From Acidobacteriota bacterium (lineage in GTDB: Bacteria; Acidobacteriota; Aminicenantia; Aminicenantales; Saccharicenantaceae): a DNA stretch of 64,000 nucleotides. A program made the position numbers and the translations under genes. Below the pieces are notes generated by a model that saw only the letters and a list, made by a program, of their open reading frames with translations, was not told the DNA's origin and did not search any database. Position 1 is the first letter of the stretch; every line of letters starts with the position of its first letter. Below, in pieces: positions 56,657 through 64,000 of this stretch. Location of the stretch: positions 993,846 to 1,057,845 of the forward strand of contig JBDKSB010000012.1 of assembly GCA_039683095.1 (NCBI GenBank), written 5' to 3'.

Positions 56657-58525
56657 CTATTTTTGCGGGGCCGCCGGCCTGAGCTTCTCGATCGCGCGGG
56701 CGCTCGCCCAATAGGCACGGCTTTCCCCGCCGCGGCCGCTCAGGAAGAACAGATACTTGCCGTCGGCCGTGACGACGGGACAGATCTCGACCGCGGCGGT
56801 GTTGATCTCCGGGCCGAGCTTGACCGGCCCGGACCAGCGGCCGCCCGCCCCGCGGAAGCTCGCCCAGATGTCGTATTCGCGGCAGAACAGGAGGTAGCTG
56901 CCGTCGGCCGAGACGAAAGGCGTGTTCTCCCCGGCGGCCGTGTCGACCGGCTCGCCGACGTTGACCGGCTTCTCGTACCTCCCGTCCGAAAAGCGGGCCA
57001 GGTAGATGTCCTCGCCGCCCCGGCTGTCGGCGGCCCGGGCGGAGAAGTAGAGGTCCCCCCGCCTGTCCAGCGAGAACGCCCAATGCAGGTCATAGGCGTT
57101 GACGCCGGGATCGAGCGGCCGCGGCCCGGACCAGCCGGCGGCGGTCCTCTCGGCGAACCAGATCCGTTCGGACCCGCCGGCCGTTTCGCCGGCCAGGGGC
57201 CGGGAGGAGATGAAATAGATCCTCTTCCCGCCGTAAGAGAAGAACGGGACGTCGTCGCTGAATTCGGGGCCGGAGAACGGGGCCCAGGCCGGCGGCGACC
57301 ATCGTCCGTTCGTCCGCTTCATCATCAGCAGTCCGCCCCGGGAATAGACCTCCCCGGGAAAGGTCATCATCGGCGCCCAATAGACCTCGTTCCCGTCCGG
57401 GGAGAAGACCGGCGCGCTGTGCAGGCCCCAGACCGAGGACACGATCCCCGGGGCGAACAGCTCGGGCTCGTCCCCGGCCGGCGGCTTCTGGCCCAGGAAA
57501 TCGCCTTCCAGAACGGGGAAGCGGATGCCGCCGCGATCGGCGCCCTTTTCGGCCAGGAACGAGGCCGTGTCCGCCATCGCCCGCTCTTTCGCGACGTCGT
57601 ATGCCGACTGTCCCATGATCGTGCGGGCCTCGAGCGGCGCTCCCCGTTCTAGGAGCGTCCGGGCCGCTTCGAGCCGGCCGTCCCTGGCCGCGTAATGGAG
57701 CGGCGGCCAGCCGAAGCCGTCGGCCCGGGCCGGATCGAAGCCCCGGTCGATCAGGAGGCCGATGATCCCGGCCGACCCGCCCGCGGCCGCGGCCTGCAGG
57801 AACGTCTGGCCGGACGGATCCTCCGCCTTCACGTCCTGGCCCTTGTCGGTCAGGCGCCGGAAGAGCGTGTCCAGCCCGTTCGAAGCGGCCTGGAAGAGCA
57901 GGCCCTGCCACGACCGCCCGCCCTCCGGCACGCGGGCGCCCTTGGCCAGGAGGAGGTCGACGAACTCGGCCTTGCCGCGCCAGGCCGCGAGGTCGAGGGC
58001 GCTGGAGCCGAACTTGTCAGCGGCGTTGACGTCCGCCCCGGCCTCGATAAGGAGGCGCCCCGTCGCCGCCTGCCCGCGCTCGCGGGCGCAGAGGATGAGG
58101 GCCGTCCGCTGATAGTCGTCCCGCGTCTCGAGCGGCGCCCCCCCGGCCAGCAGCGCGGCCACCGCGCCGGCGTGGTCGTTCATCGCCGCCAGGTGGAGCG
58201 GGGTCTTGGCCCGGATGTTCGCGGAGTCGAACTTGGCCCCCTTGGCCATCAAGAGGGCGATCAGTTCGGCGTCCCCGCCCGCCGCGGCGTGATGGAGCGG
58301 GGTCAGGCCGTCGCCGTCGCGCGCGTCCACGAGCGCCGGCGTCTTCTCGACGAGCGCCTTGACGGCGGCGATATCGCCCTTGCGGAGCGCGTCAAAGATA
58401 TCCTGGGCCGGGGGCGCCTGCCGGGAGGACCCCGGAAGGGGACCGGAGACGCCCCCGCCAAAGGCGAAAAGGACGAGGACGACAATGGCCAGGATGAGGG
58501 CCAGGACAAGCACCCAGGTCTTCAT
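56657..58525 (-). CDS. Ankyrin-repeat/PD40 beta-propeller fusion protein
   Basis: A 622-residue protein. A signal anchor (WVLVLALILAIVVLVLFAF) is followed by eight ankyrin repeats (about residues 40-330), for example GLTPLHHAAAGGDAELIALLM, then a region of WD40-like PD40 blades (HSAPVFSPDGNEVYW, ENTPFVSADGSYLLF, ICPVVTADGKYLFF). The joining of ankyrin repeats to a PD40 propeller on an exported protein is uncommon. It is probably a binding platform in the envelope. Confidence 0.84.
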   Translation of the reverse strand: MKTWVLVLALILAIVVLVLFAFGGGVSGPLPGSSRQAPPAQDIFDALRKGDIAAVKALVEKTPALVDARDGDGLTPLHHAAAGGDAELIALLMAKGAKFDSANIRAKTPLHLAAMNDHAGAVAALLAGGAPLETRDDYQRTALILCARERGQAATGRLLIEAGADVNAADKFGSSALDLAAWRGKAEFVDLLLAKGARVPEGGRSWQGLLFQAASNGLDTLFRRLTDKGQDVKAEDPSGQTFLQAAAAGGSAGIIGLLIDRGFDPARADGFGWPPLHYAARDGRLEAARTLLERGAPLEARTIMGQSAYDVAKERAMADTASFLAEKGADRGGIRFPVLEGDFLGQKPPAGDEPELFAPGIVSSVWGLHSAPVFSPDGNEVYWAPMMTFPGEVYSRGGLLMMKRTNGRWSPPAWAPFSGPEFSDDVPFFSYGGKRIYFISSRPLAGETAGGSERIWFAERTAAGWSGPRPLDPGVNAYDLHWAFSLDRRGDLYFSARAADSRGGEDIYLARFSDGRYEKPVNVGEPVDTAAGENTPFVSADGSYLLFCREYDIWASFRGAGGRWSGPVKLGPEINTAAVEICPVVTADGKYLFFLSGRGGESRAYWASARAIEKLRPAAPQK

Positions 58526-58596
58526 CGACCGGACCTCCCTATCGTGGACTATCCGACAGCCAAGGCATGATCGATCGAAAGCGGCCCCGCCGGGGA

Positions 58597-58803
58597 TCAG
58601 TCTTCGGTGAGCCCGGCCAGCTTGTCCTGGACACGGCGGAGCTCGTCCTGCGCTTCCTGAAAGAGCTTGGACTTGAAGGCCAGCGTGTCGAGGGCCTTGG
58701 TCTCGCTCATGGTCCGCTTGAGGCGGTCGATGCGGGCCAGGATCTCGGCCTCGCGCCGCTTCAGCGCGGCAGCCTCGGCTTCGGTCAGGCGCGGCGTGTC
58801 CAT
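58597..58803 (-). CDS. Small coiled-coil protein, 68 aa
   Basis: Begins MDTPRLTEAEAAALKRREAE and is almost entirely charged helix with heptads, no cysteine. AGGAAGGG precedes the ATG. Probably real; family not known. Sits 72 bases before the ankyrin gene. Confidence 0.6.
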   Translation of the reverse strand: MDTPRLTEAEAAALKRREAEILARIDRLKRTMSETKALDTLAFKSKLFQEAQDELRRVQDKLAGLTED

Positions 58804-58922
58804 GGATTCCCTTCCTGCCCGGCCATTGTAGACCGAAAACGGCCCCCCGGCAAGACGGGACGGGGCCGCCGGACGGTTTGACCGCCCGGGAACGATATGC
58901 CATCATAGTGCCTCGAGGCATC

Positions 58923-59735
58923 ATGACCGCTCGGCGAAAGACCGGAAGGACGCTCCTGGCGCTGGCCCTGGCTGCGGCGTTCGCGTCCGGCGCGCTGGCC
59001 GGGCCGGCCCGGCCGGGCGGCGGCGGCGCGGCGCCGCAGAAGAAAAAGAAGGTGTCCGAAGAGAAGGACCCGAAATACCAATGCGAGCTGGGCGTCATCG
59101 CCCTCCGCTACGGCCTGCCCGACCAGGCCGTTCTCTACGGCCGGCAGGCCGTGGCCCTCGACCCGTCGTTCTTCGACGGCTGGCAGCTGCTCGGGTCGGC
59201 CTACGCTCAGAAGGGAGAGCTCGTCCAGGCCGCGGAGGCCTTCGAAAAGGCCGCGGCCATCAAGCCCGGGGCCGGCGACGTCCAAAGGCAGCTGGGCCTG
59301 GTCTACCTCGGGCTCAACGAGACGGCGAAGGCCGAGTCCGCCTTGAAGACGGCCTTCGACGCGGGCGGCGACGCCGAGTCCGCCTACGCCCTGGGCAAGC
59401 TCTTTTACACCCAGAAACGGTTCGACGAAGCGATGGATTACGCCGTCAAGGCCATCCAGAAGGACGGCAAGAGCGCCAAGGCCTATAACCTCAAGGGCGT
59501 GCTCCTCAACCAGAAGGGACGCTACGCCGAGGCCGCCGGGGCTTTCCAGGCGGGGCTGGTCCTCCTCCCGGAGGACGTCGGGCTGCAGGTCAACCTGGGC
59601 ATCGCGCTGTTCAACAGCGGCGAGTCCACCAGGGCCCGCAAGGTCTTCGAGGCGGTCCTGCCCAGGATCGAGGCCGGCGAGCTTAAGAAGCAGGTCCAGG
59701 ACTACATCCAGGCCATCAAGGACGCCGGCAAGTAG
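58923..59735 (+). CDS. Secreted TPR-repeat protein
   Basis: A 270-residue protein with a signal peptide (cleavage near ALAGP), a Gly/Lys-rich linker, then seven TPR units (FFDGWQLLGSAYAQKGELVQ, SAKAYNLKGVLLNQKGRYAE and others). It is a scaffold for protein interaction, probably periplasmic. No clear partner gene. The ATG at 58923 is chosen because the signal peptide starts there. Confidence 0.83.
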   Translation: MTARRKTGRTLLALALAAAFASGALAGPARPGGGGAAPQKKKKVSEEKDPKYQCELGVIALRYGLPDQAVLYGRQAVALDPSFFDGWQLLGSAYAQKGELVQAAEAFEKAAAIKPGAGDVQRQLGLVYLGLNETAKAESALKTAFDAGGDAESAYALGKLFYTQKRFDEAMDYAVKAIQKDGKSAKAYNLKGVLLNQKGRYAEAAGAFQAGLVLLPEDVGLQVNLGIALFNSGESTRARKVFEAVLPRIEAGELKKQVQDYIQAIKDAGK

Positions 59736-59797
59736 CCTTCCGCCGCCGGGGGGAGGGGGGAGTTCAAGCCGGCGGGCCAAAGTGCTATCATGAAGGC

Positions 59798-60022
59798 ATG
59801 AACTGGGTCACCGTCCATACATCCAACGGAGTCACGGAGGCGGAGATCCTCAGGAACATGCTCGAATCCTTCGGCATCCCCGCGCGGGTCAGTGCCGAAG
59901 CCGTAGGCAAGGTTCTCGGGATGACCGTCGACGGGATGGGCCGCGCGGCCCTTCTCGTCCCCGCGGATCGAGCCACGGAAGCCCAGGACATCCTGGCCGA
60001 GCACTTCACCGCCGAAGCCTGA
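59798..60022 (+). CDS. DUF2007-family small protein
   Basis: A 74-residue protein that reads WVTVHTSNGVTEAEILRNML then a central loop and ALLVPADRATEAQDIL, the layout of DUF2007 (proposed signal-transducing, ferredoxin-like fold). The region before the ATG has no clear ribosome site. Function unknown. Confidence 0.78.
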   Translation: MNWVTVHTSNGVTEAEILRNMLESFGIPARVSAEAVGKVLGMTVDGMGRAALLVPADRATEAQDILAEHFTAEA

Positions 60023-60108
60023 GGGGGGCGGTCGCCGCGTGACGCCTCGAGGGGGACGGCCCCCGAGATGTTGAGGTTTGCGGGGAAGGCGTCCGCTGGC
60101 GGCCGGCG

Positions 60109-61206
60109 TCAGCTGAGCTTGAGGCCCTTGCGGTGGGCCCGGTACTCGTAGACGCCGACGATCCGCCGGGCCATGGCCTCCTCGGAATACTTCTCGAGGA
60201 CCGTCTCCCGGCCCTTGGCCCCGAGGCGCGCCGCCAGGTTGCGGTCGAAGTGGACCTTGAGGATGGCATCGGCCAGGGCCTTGGCGTTCCGGGCGGGGAC
60301 GAGGAAGCCGTTCTCGCGGTTGACGACAAGGTCCCTCGCCATCCCGATATCGGCGGCCGCGACGGGCAGCCCGCTGGCCATGGCCTCGACGAGCTGGCCG
60401 CCGAGGCCGTCGAGATGGGAGAACAGGACGAACATGTTCAGGGAGGCCAGGACCCGCGGCGCCTGGCCGCGCAGGCCGAGAAGATAACGGACGTTGTCCA
60501 TGGGCGGCGGGGCCGACCCTTCGGCCGCCTCGAGACGGAGCGATCCCTCGCCGAGGACGACGACCTTGATCTTCGGCGACTGGGCGGCGGCGATGGCCGC
60601 GGCTTCGAGCAGGGCGCGCTGGCCCAAATCGTCCTCGAGCGGCAGGATCGCGCCGACGAGGAAGTCCCCGGGATCGAGGCCGAGTTCCCGGCGGACGAGG
60701 TCGTCGGGCGGCTGGGACGTGAATCGCGAGAAATCCGCGCCCGGAGGCACGACTTCGACTGACGTTTCCGCGACGCCGCCCTGGACGAGGATGGACTTGA
60801 TCGCCTCCGTCCCGGCGATGACCGCGTCGATCGATCCGAAGGGAGGCCGCCCTTCGAGCGGCGACGAGCCGGCCGGCCGCGACAGGACGCGCACGCGGAC
60901 CTCGGCCGCGGCCGCCGCCGCGAGGCCGAGCGACGCGGCCAGCGCGTCGAAGGCGTGGACCAGCCGGCAGCGGCGGGCCCGCATCAGGCCGGCCAGCCTG
61001 CGGCGGACGAGCCAGCCGATCCGGCCGCGCATGCGGACCGGGAGAACGGGCAGGCCCTCGTCCGAGGCCCGGCGCAGGATGTCGCTGCCGGGTTCGAGGA
61101 TCAGGTGCGCGGCGTAGCCCCTGCGGCCGAGCTCACGGGCAACGGCCAGCACCTGGCGCTGGTCCTCGCGCCACTCGCGGACGGAATCGACGAGAAAAAC
61201 GCTCAC
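60109..61206 (-). CDS. Glycosyltransferase family 4 protein
   Basis: A 365-residue GT-B glycosyltransferase. The C-terminal domain has FLVGAILPLEDDLGQ, VVVLGEGSLR and the sugar-nucleotide motif HLDGLGGQLVEAMASGLPV, where the first Glu of the usual EX7E is Asp. It likely transfers a sugar in cell-envelope glycan synthesis. Monocistronic. Confidence 0.87.
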   Translation of the reverse strand: MSVFLVDSVREWREDQRQVLAVARELGRRGYAAHLILEPGSDILRRASDEGLPVLPVRMRGRIGWLVRRRLAGLMRARRCRLVHAFDALAASLGLAAAAAAEVRVRVLSRPAGSSPLEGRPPFGSIDAVIAGTEAIKSILVQGGVAETSVEVVPPGADFSRFTSQPPDDLVRRELGLDPGDFLVGAILPLEDDLGQRALLEAAAIAAAQSPKIKVVVLGEGSLRLEAAEGSAPPPMDNVRYLLGLRGQAPRVLASLNMFVLFSHLDGLGGQLVEAMASGLPVAAADIGMARDLVVNRENGFLVPARNAKALADAILKVHFDRNLAARLGAKGRETVLEKYSEEAMARRIVGVYEYRAHRKGLKLS

Positions 61207-61381
61207 TGGGCAATTTTAGCACACCGGGCCCGCCGGCGAAACCATCACTTCTCCCGGGCGTGACAGCCGGGCAGTCGTGCGCCCCTCGGGCCGCCAAGCC
61301 GGAGAGAGGGATCCCCCGATATTCGACGAACAGCCCGAAATGTCCTCTTCCGAAAGGAGGAGGGCCCGATCGAGCCGGGCG

Positions 61382-62947
61382 CTACTTGATGTAGTCGCTG
61401 AGCGTGATGCCGCGGTCCTCCAGGGTCGAGCCGGTGGCCTTGGCGATGTTGGCGACGGCGACGTTGTAGTCGACCAGGGCCTTGATCTCCAGCGACCGGG
61501 CGCTGGCCAGGGCGTCCTGGTAGGTCAGGACGAAATAGTTCGTCGACATGCCGACGCTGAGCTTCTTCATCTCGGCCTCGAGCTGCTTCTCGGCCAGCTC
61601 GCGGGCGATGCGGTAGGCGTCGACGCTCTTGGCCGCCGTCTCGAGCGACCGGACGGCGTCGCTGACCTCGAGGAAGACCTGCTGCTCCTGGGTCTTGAGC
61701 TTGGCCACGGCCTGCTCGAGGTCGAGCTTGGCGTAGGTGTACTGGGCCTTGCCGAAGATGTCGCCGAAGGGGACGGTCAGGGTCACTCCGGCCGTCCAGT
61801 TGTTATAGAGGAACTTGAAAGCGTCGCGGAAGGCCGCCGAAGCGCTGCCCGGATCTCCCGCCGTGGGCGGCAGGAACGGGTTGCTCTCGTCGTAGATGTA
61901 CTGCTGTCCGGAGATGCCCGGGCTGGCCTTGGACAGCTGGAGGTCGAGCTGGGGCAGGCGCTGGTTCTTGGCCACGCGGAAATTGATCCGCTTCCCCTCG
62001 ATCGCCGACTTGGACGCCTCGAGATCGGGCCGCCGGGCCACGGCCTTGGCCATGGCGTCCTCGAGGGTTATGGTGAGGGGCTTGAACTCGGGTTTGTCGG
62101 CCGGGACCAGGCTCGTGCCCAGCGCCGAAGGGTCGACTTCGATATTGAGGAGCGTCCGGAGCTGGTCCTGGCATCTCTTGACCAGAGCCTCGGCTTGGAG
62201 GATGTCGGCCTCGCGGCGGGCCACGGTGGCCTCGGCGTTCAGGACCTCGATGGGCGCCTTGGTGCCGACCTGGACCTCGCGCTTGGTCTTGGCCAGGAGG
62301 TCTTTCCCGCTCTCCAGGGACAGCCGCAGGGTTTTGAGGTTCTCGACGCTGTAGACGAGGTTCCAATAGGCCGATTCCACCGAATAGATCGTGTCGATGA
62401 GGGTGTTCCGGAACTGGCTGCGGGAGACCTCGAAGTTGTTCTGGGCGACGAGGATCTCCTTGCGGCTGACGGTCCAGCCGAAGTTCTTGAGCAGCGGCTG
62501 GGTCAGGACGAAGTTCAGGCGGCTGGTGTATGACGGATTGTAGCTCTGGAAGAGCTGGTTGTTCTTCGAATAGTCGTAGCTCAACGCGGCCTGGAGCGTG
62601 CCGCCGAAGGGGATCTTCTGCGTGATCGCGGCGCTGGCGCTGGTCGAGCGATCGATGTAGCTGCCGGCGGACTGGAGGGACCAGGTAGAGAGCTGCTCGT
62701 AGTGGTTGCCGCTCAGGCCGACCTCGAAGGTCGGCGCGTACATCTGCCTGGCCTGCGAGACCGTGGCCGAGGCCAGGCTGGGGTTGATGACCTCGGCGGC
62801 CACGTTGAGGTTGTTCTTGAGGGCCCGGAGGATCGAGTCCTCGAGGGTCAGGCTGAGTTCCTTCTTTTCCTGGGCGAAGCCGGTGCCGCAGGCCAGGGCC
62901 AGCGCGGCCAGCGCAAAGAACGCGCCGGGGATCCGTCTCTTGATCAT
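61382..62947 (-). CDS. TolC-family outer-membrane protein
   Basis: A 521-residue protein with a signal peptide (cleavage near GFAQE) and the two long-helix repeats of outer-membrane efflux proteins: LTLEDSILRALKNNLNV near the start and LTITLEDAMAKAVARRPDLEASK in the middle. It would form a trimeric channel for type I export or efflux. No pump or adaptor gene is next to it in the window. A sigma-54 promoter lies 44 bases upstream and a sigma-54 activator gene is divided from it by about 106 bases on the same strand. Confidence 0.91.
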   Translation of the reverse strand: MIKRRIPGAFFALAALALACGTGFAQEKKELSLTLEDSILRALKNNLNVAAEVINPSLASATVSQARQMYAPTFEVGLSGNHYEQLSTWSLQSAGSYIDRSTSASAAITQKIPFGGTLQAALSYDYSKNNQLFQSYNPSYTSRLNFVLTQPLLKNFGWTVSRKEILVAQNNFEVSRSQFRNTLIDTIYSVESAYWNLVYSVENLKTLRLSLESGKDLLAKTKREVQVGTKAPIEVLNAEATVARREADILQAEALVKRCQDQLRTLLNIEVDPSALGTSLVPADKPEFKPLTITLEDAMAKAVARRPDLEASKSAIEGKRINFRVAKNQRLPQLDLQLSKASPGISGQQYIYDESNPFLPPTAGDPGSASAAFRDAFKFLYNNWTAGVTLTVPFGDIFGKAQYTYAKLDLEQAVAKLKTQEQQVFLEVSDAVRSLETAAKSVDAYRIARELAEKQLEAEMKKLSVGMSTNYFVLTYQDALASARSLEIKALVDYNVAVANIAKATGSTLEDRGITLSDYIK

Positions 62948-62990
62948 GGTCGTCCTCCGATCAACGAGATATCTTCGAAAGAATCCTGTT

Positions 62991-63007
62991 TGCAAAAACG
63001 ATGCCAA
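62991..63007 (-). promoter_or_regulatory. Sigma-54 promoter of the TolC-family gene
   Basis: On the minus strand, TTGGCAT-CGTTT-TTGCA has the -24 GG and -12 GC elements at the correct spacing. The leader after it has a GGAGG ribosome site 7 bases before the TolC-family ATG. It sits beside a sigma-54 activator gene. Confidence 0.85.
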
Positions 63008-63053
63008 AATGCAAGATCGCTTATAAATAGATACGCAGCCGGCGGCTTTTCGT

Positions 63054-64000
63054 TCACTCCGGCCAGCGGATCCCCAGCGCCGTCATCTTGTTGAAAAGGG
63101 TCTTGCGGCTGATCCCCAGGATCCCGGCGGCCCGGGTCCGGTTGCCGCCGGCCTGCCGGAGCGCCTCGAGGATAAGGTCCCGTTCCCGGGCCGCGGCGAC
63201 GTTCTGGACGGCCTCTTTCAGGGGCGCGACCCGGTCCGGGCCGGCCGGCGCTTCGGCCGCCGCGGGGGCCACGGCGAGGCGAAGCCGGACCGGCAGGGCC
63301 GCTTCGGTCAGCCAATCGCCCTCGGCCATGACCATGGCCTCGTAGACCACGTTCTCGAGCTCGCGGACATTGCCCGGCCAGGCGTAGGCGGCCAGCCTAT
63401 GGAGCGCGCCGGGGGTGAAGCCGAACACGTTCTTCTTCAATTCGGCGGCGTACTTGCGGACGAAATGTTCGACCAGGAGCGGGATGTCCTCGGCCCTCTC
63501 ACGGAGCGGCGGCAGGGCGATCGACAGGACGGCCAGGCGGAAATAGAGGTCTTCCCGGAAGTTCCCGCGCCCGACCTCGGCCTCGAGGTCCTTGTTGGTG
63601 GCCGCGATGACGCGGACGTCGACGGGCACCGTCTTCGTCCCGCCGACCCGGGTGATCTCCCTCTCGCCCAGGGCCCGCAGCAGCTTGACCTGGGCGTCCT
63701 GGGAGAGCTCGCCGACCTCGTCGAGGAAGATCGTGCCGCCGTTCGCCTGCTCGAACTTGCCGGTCTTGTCCGAGCGGGCGTCGGTGAAGGCGCCCTTGAC
63801 GTGGCCGAAGAACTCGCTCTCGATGAGGTCGCGCGGCACGGCCCCGCAGTTGACGACGACGAACGGCCCGTCCTTGCGCGGACCGGCGAAATGCACGGCC
63901 CGGGCCGCGAGCTCCTTGCCCGTGCCGCTCTCGCCGGTGATGAGGACGGTCCCGTCGACCCGGCTGATCTTCTCCATCAGCTGGAAGACCGAGTTCATCC
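63054..64000 (-). CDS. Sigma-54-dependent Fis-family activator (N-terminus cut by window edge)
   Basis: The visible 315 residues cover a AAA+ domain with Walker A GESGTGKE, GAFTDA in place of the usual GAFTGA loop, Walker B GGTIFLDEVGE, and RVIAATNKDLE, then a linker and a Fis-type helix-turn-helix (ILEALRQAGGNRTRAAGILGISRKTLFNKM). It remodels sigma-54 polymerase to open promoters. A receiver or other sensor domain presumably lies beyond the right edge. The neighbouring sigma-54 promoter is its most likely target. Confidence 0.93.
   Translation of the reverse strand, partial: MNSVFQLMEKISRVDGTVLITGESGTGKELAARAVHFAGPRKDGPFVVVNCGAVPRDLIESEFFGHVKGAFTDARSDKTGKFEQANGGTIFLDEVGELSQDAQVKLLRALGEREITRVGGTKTVPVDVRVIAATNKDLEAEVGRGNFREDLYFRLAVLSIALPPLRERAEDIPLLVEHFVRKYAAELKKNVFGFTPGALHRLAAYAWPGNVRELENVVYEAMVMAEGDWLTEAALPVRLRLAVAPAAAEAPAGPDRVAPLKEAVQNVAAARERDLILEALRQAGGNRTRAAGILGISRKTLFNKMTALGIRWPE

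Noticed and set aside
1-64000. CRISPR arrays, rRNA genes, insertion sequences, prophage
   Set aside because: No regularly spaced repeats, rRNA sequence, transposase or phage genes were seen.

Overview
This 64 kb window is GC-rich bacterial chromosome, tightly packed on both strands and full of short operons with overlapping stop/start codons. The gene content is that of an anaerobic, heterotrophic, Gram-negative-type bacterium: a hydrogenase/molybdopterin operon, a glycyl radical enzyme, a double-cubane-cluster protein, a TolC-type outer-membrane protein and lipoproteins. A GWxTD-type protein and ECF sigma/ZAS anti-sigma/DUF4097 modules point to the Acidobacteriota and relatives, and candidate phylum Aminicenantes is my best guess. 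This is an inference from gene content; there is no rRNA here.

Layout. 0-4.7 kb (minus): FdhF-like molybdopterin protein, Fe-S subunit, FAD/2Fe-2S subunit, hydrogenase maturation protease, then a HyfB-like membrane subunit cut by the left edge. 4.9-6.8 kb: unknown gene, receiver protein and a frameshifted pseudogene. 6.8-10.2 kb: glycyl radical trans-4-hydroxy-L-proline dehydratase with its activase and a clear promoter. 10.4-18.7 kb: sugar porter, SpoIIM-like protein, glyoxalase, secreted aldose 1-epimerase, Ser/Thr kinase, GWxTD/TPR protein, acyl-ACP thioesterase. 18.8-25.5 kb: D-amino-acid PLP enzyme with dipeptide epimerase, the double-cubane protein with its ATPase, MurJ, DUF3788.

25.6-31.95 kb is an arsenic island. 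A plus-strand pair (AbrB-like regulator, arsM) converges on an eight-gene minus-strand operon: radical SAM, arsR, an unlisted 30-codon ORF, GcvH-like lipoyl carrier, two DGC-domain proteins, OsmC-like protein and ACR3 efflux pump. A sigma-70-type promoter overlaps a 12-4-12 inverted repeat exactly at the operon start. This is the part most likely to hold something undescribed.

32-38 kb: YgiQ, an MFS gene bracketed by palindromic repeats, ECF module 1 (sigma, anti-sigma, DUF4097) and a dual-CDGSH protein. 38.3-45.3 kb: lipoprotein, YfcC transporter with cyanophycinase, GH116 glycosidase, Mut7-C protein, His-rich metal transporter, tRNA-Ala(CGC). 45.4-52.7 kb: beta-propeller, GH36 alpha-galactosidase, purM and ECF module 2, which shares a promoter motif with module 1. 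52.8-61.2 kb: amidohydrolase, beta-barrel candidate, serine hydrolase, ankyrin/PD40 fusion, TPR protein, DUF2007, glycosyltransferase. 61.4-64 kb: TolC-family protein with a sigma-54 promoter beside a sigma-54 activator cut by the right edge.

All calls come from reading the sequence and remembered family motifs. No database search was run.
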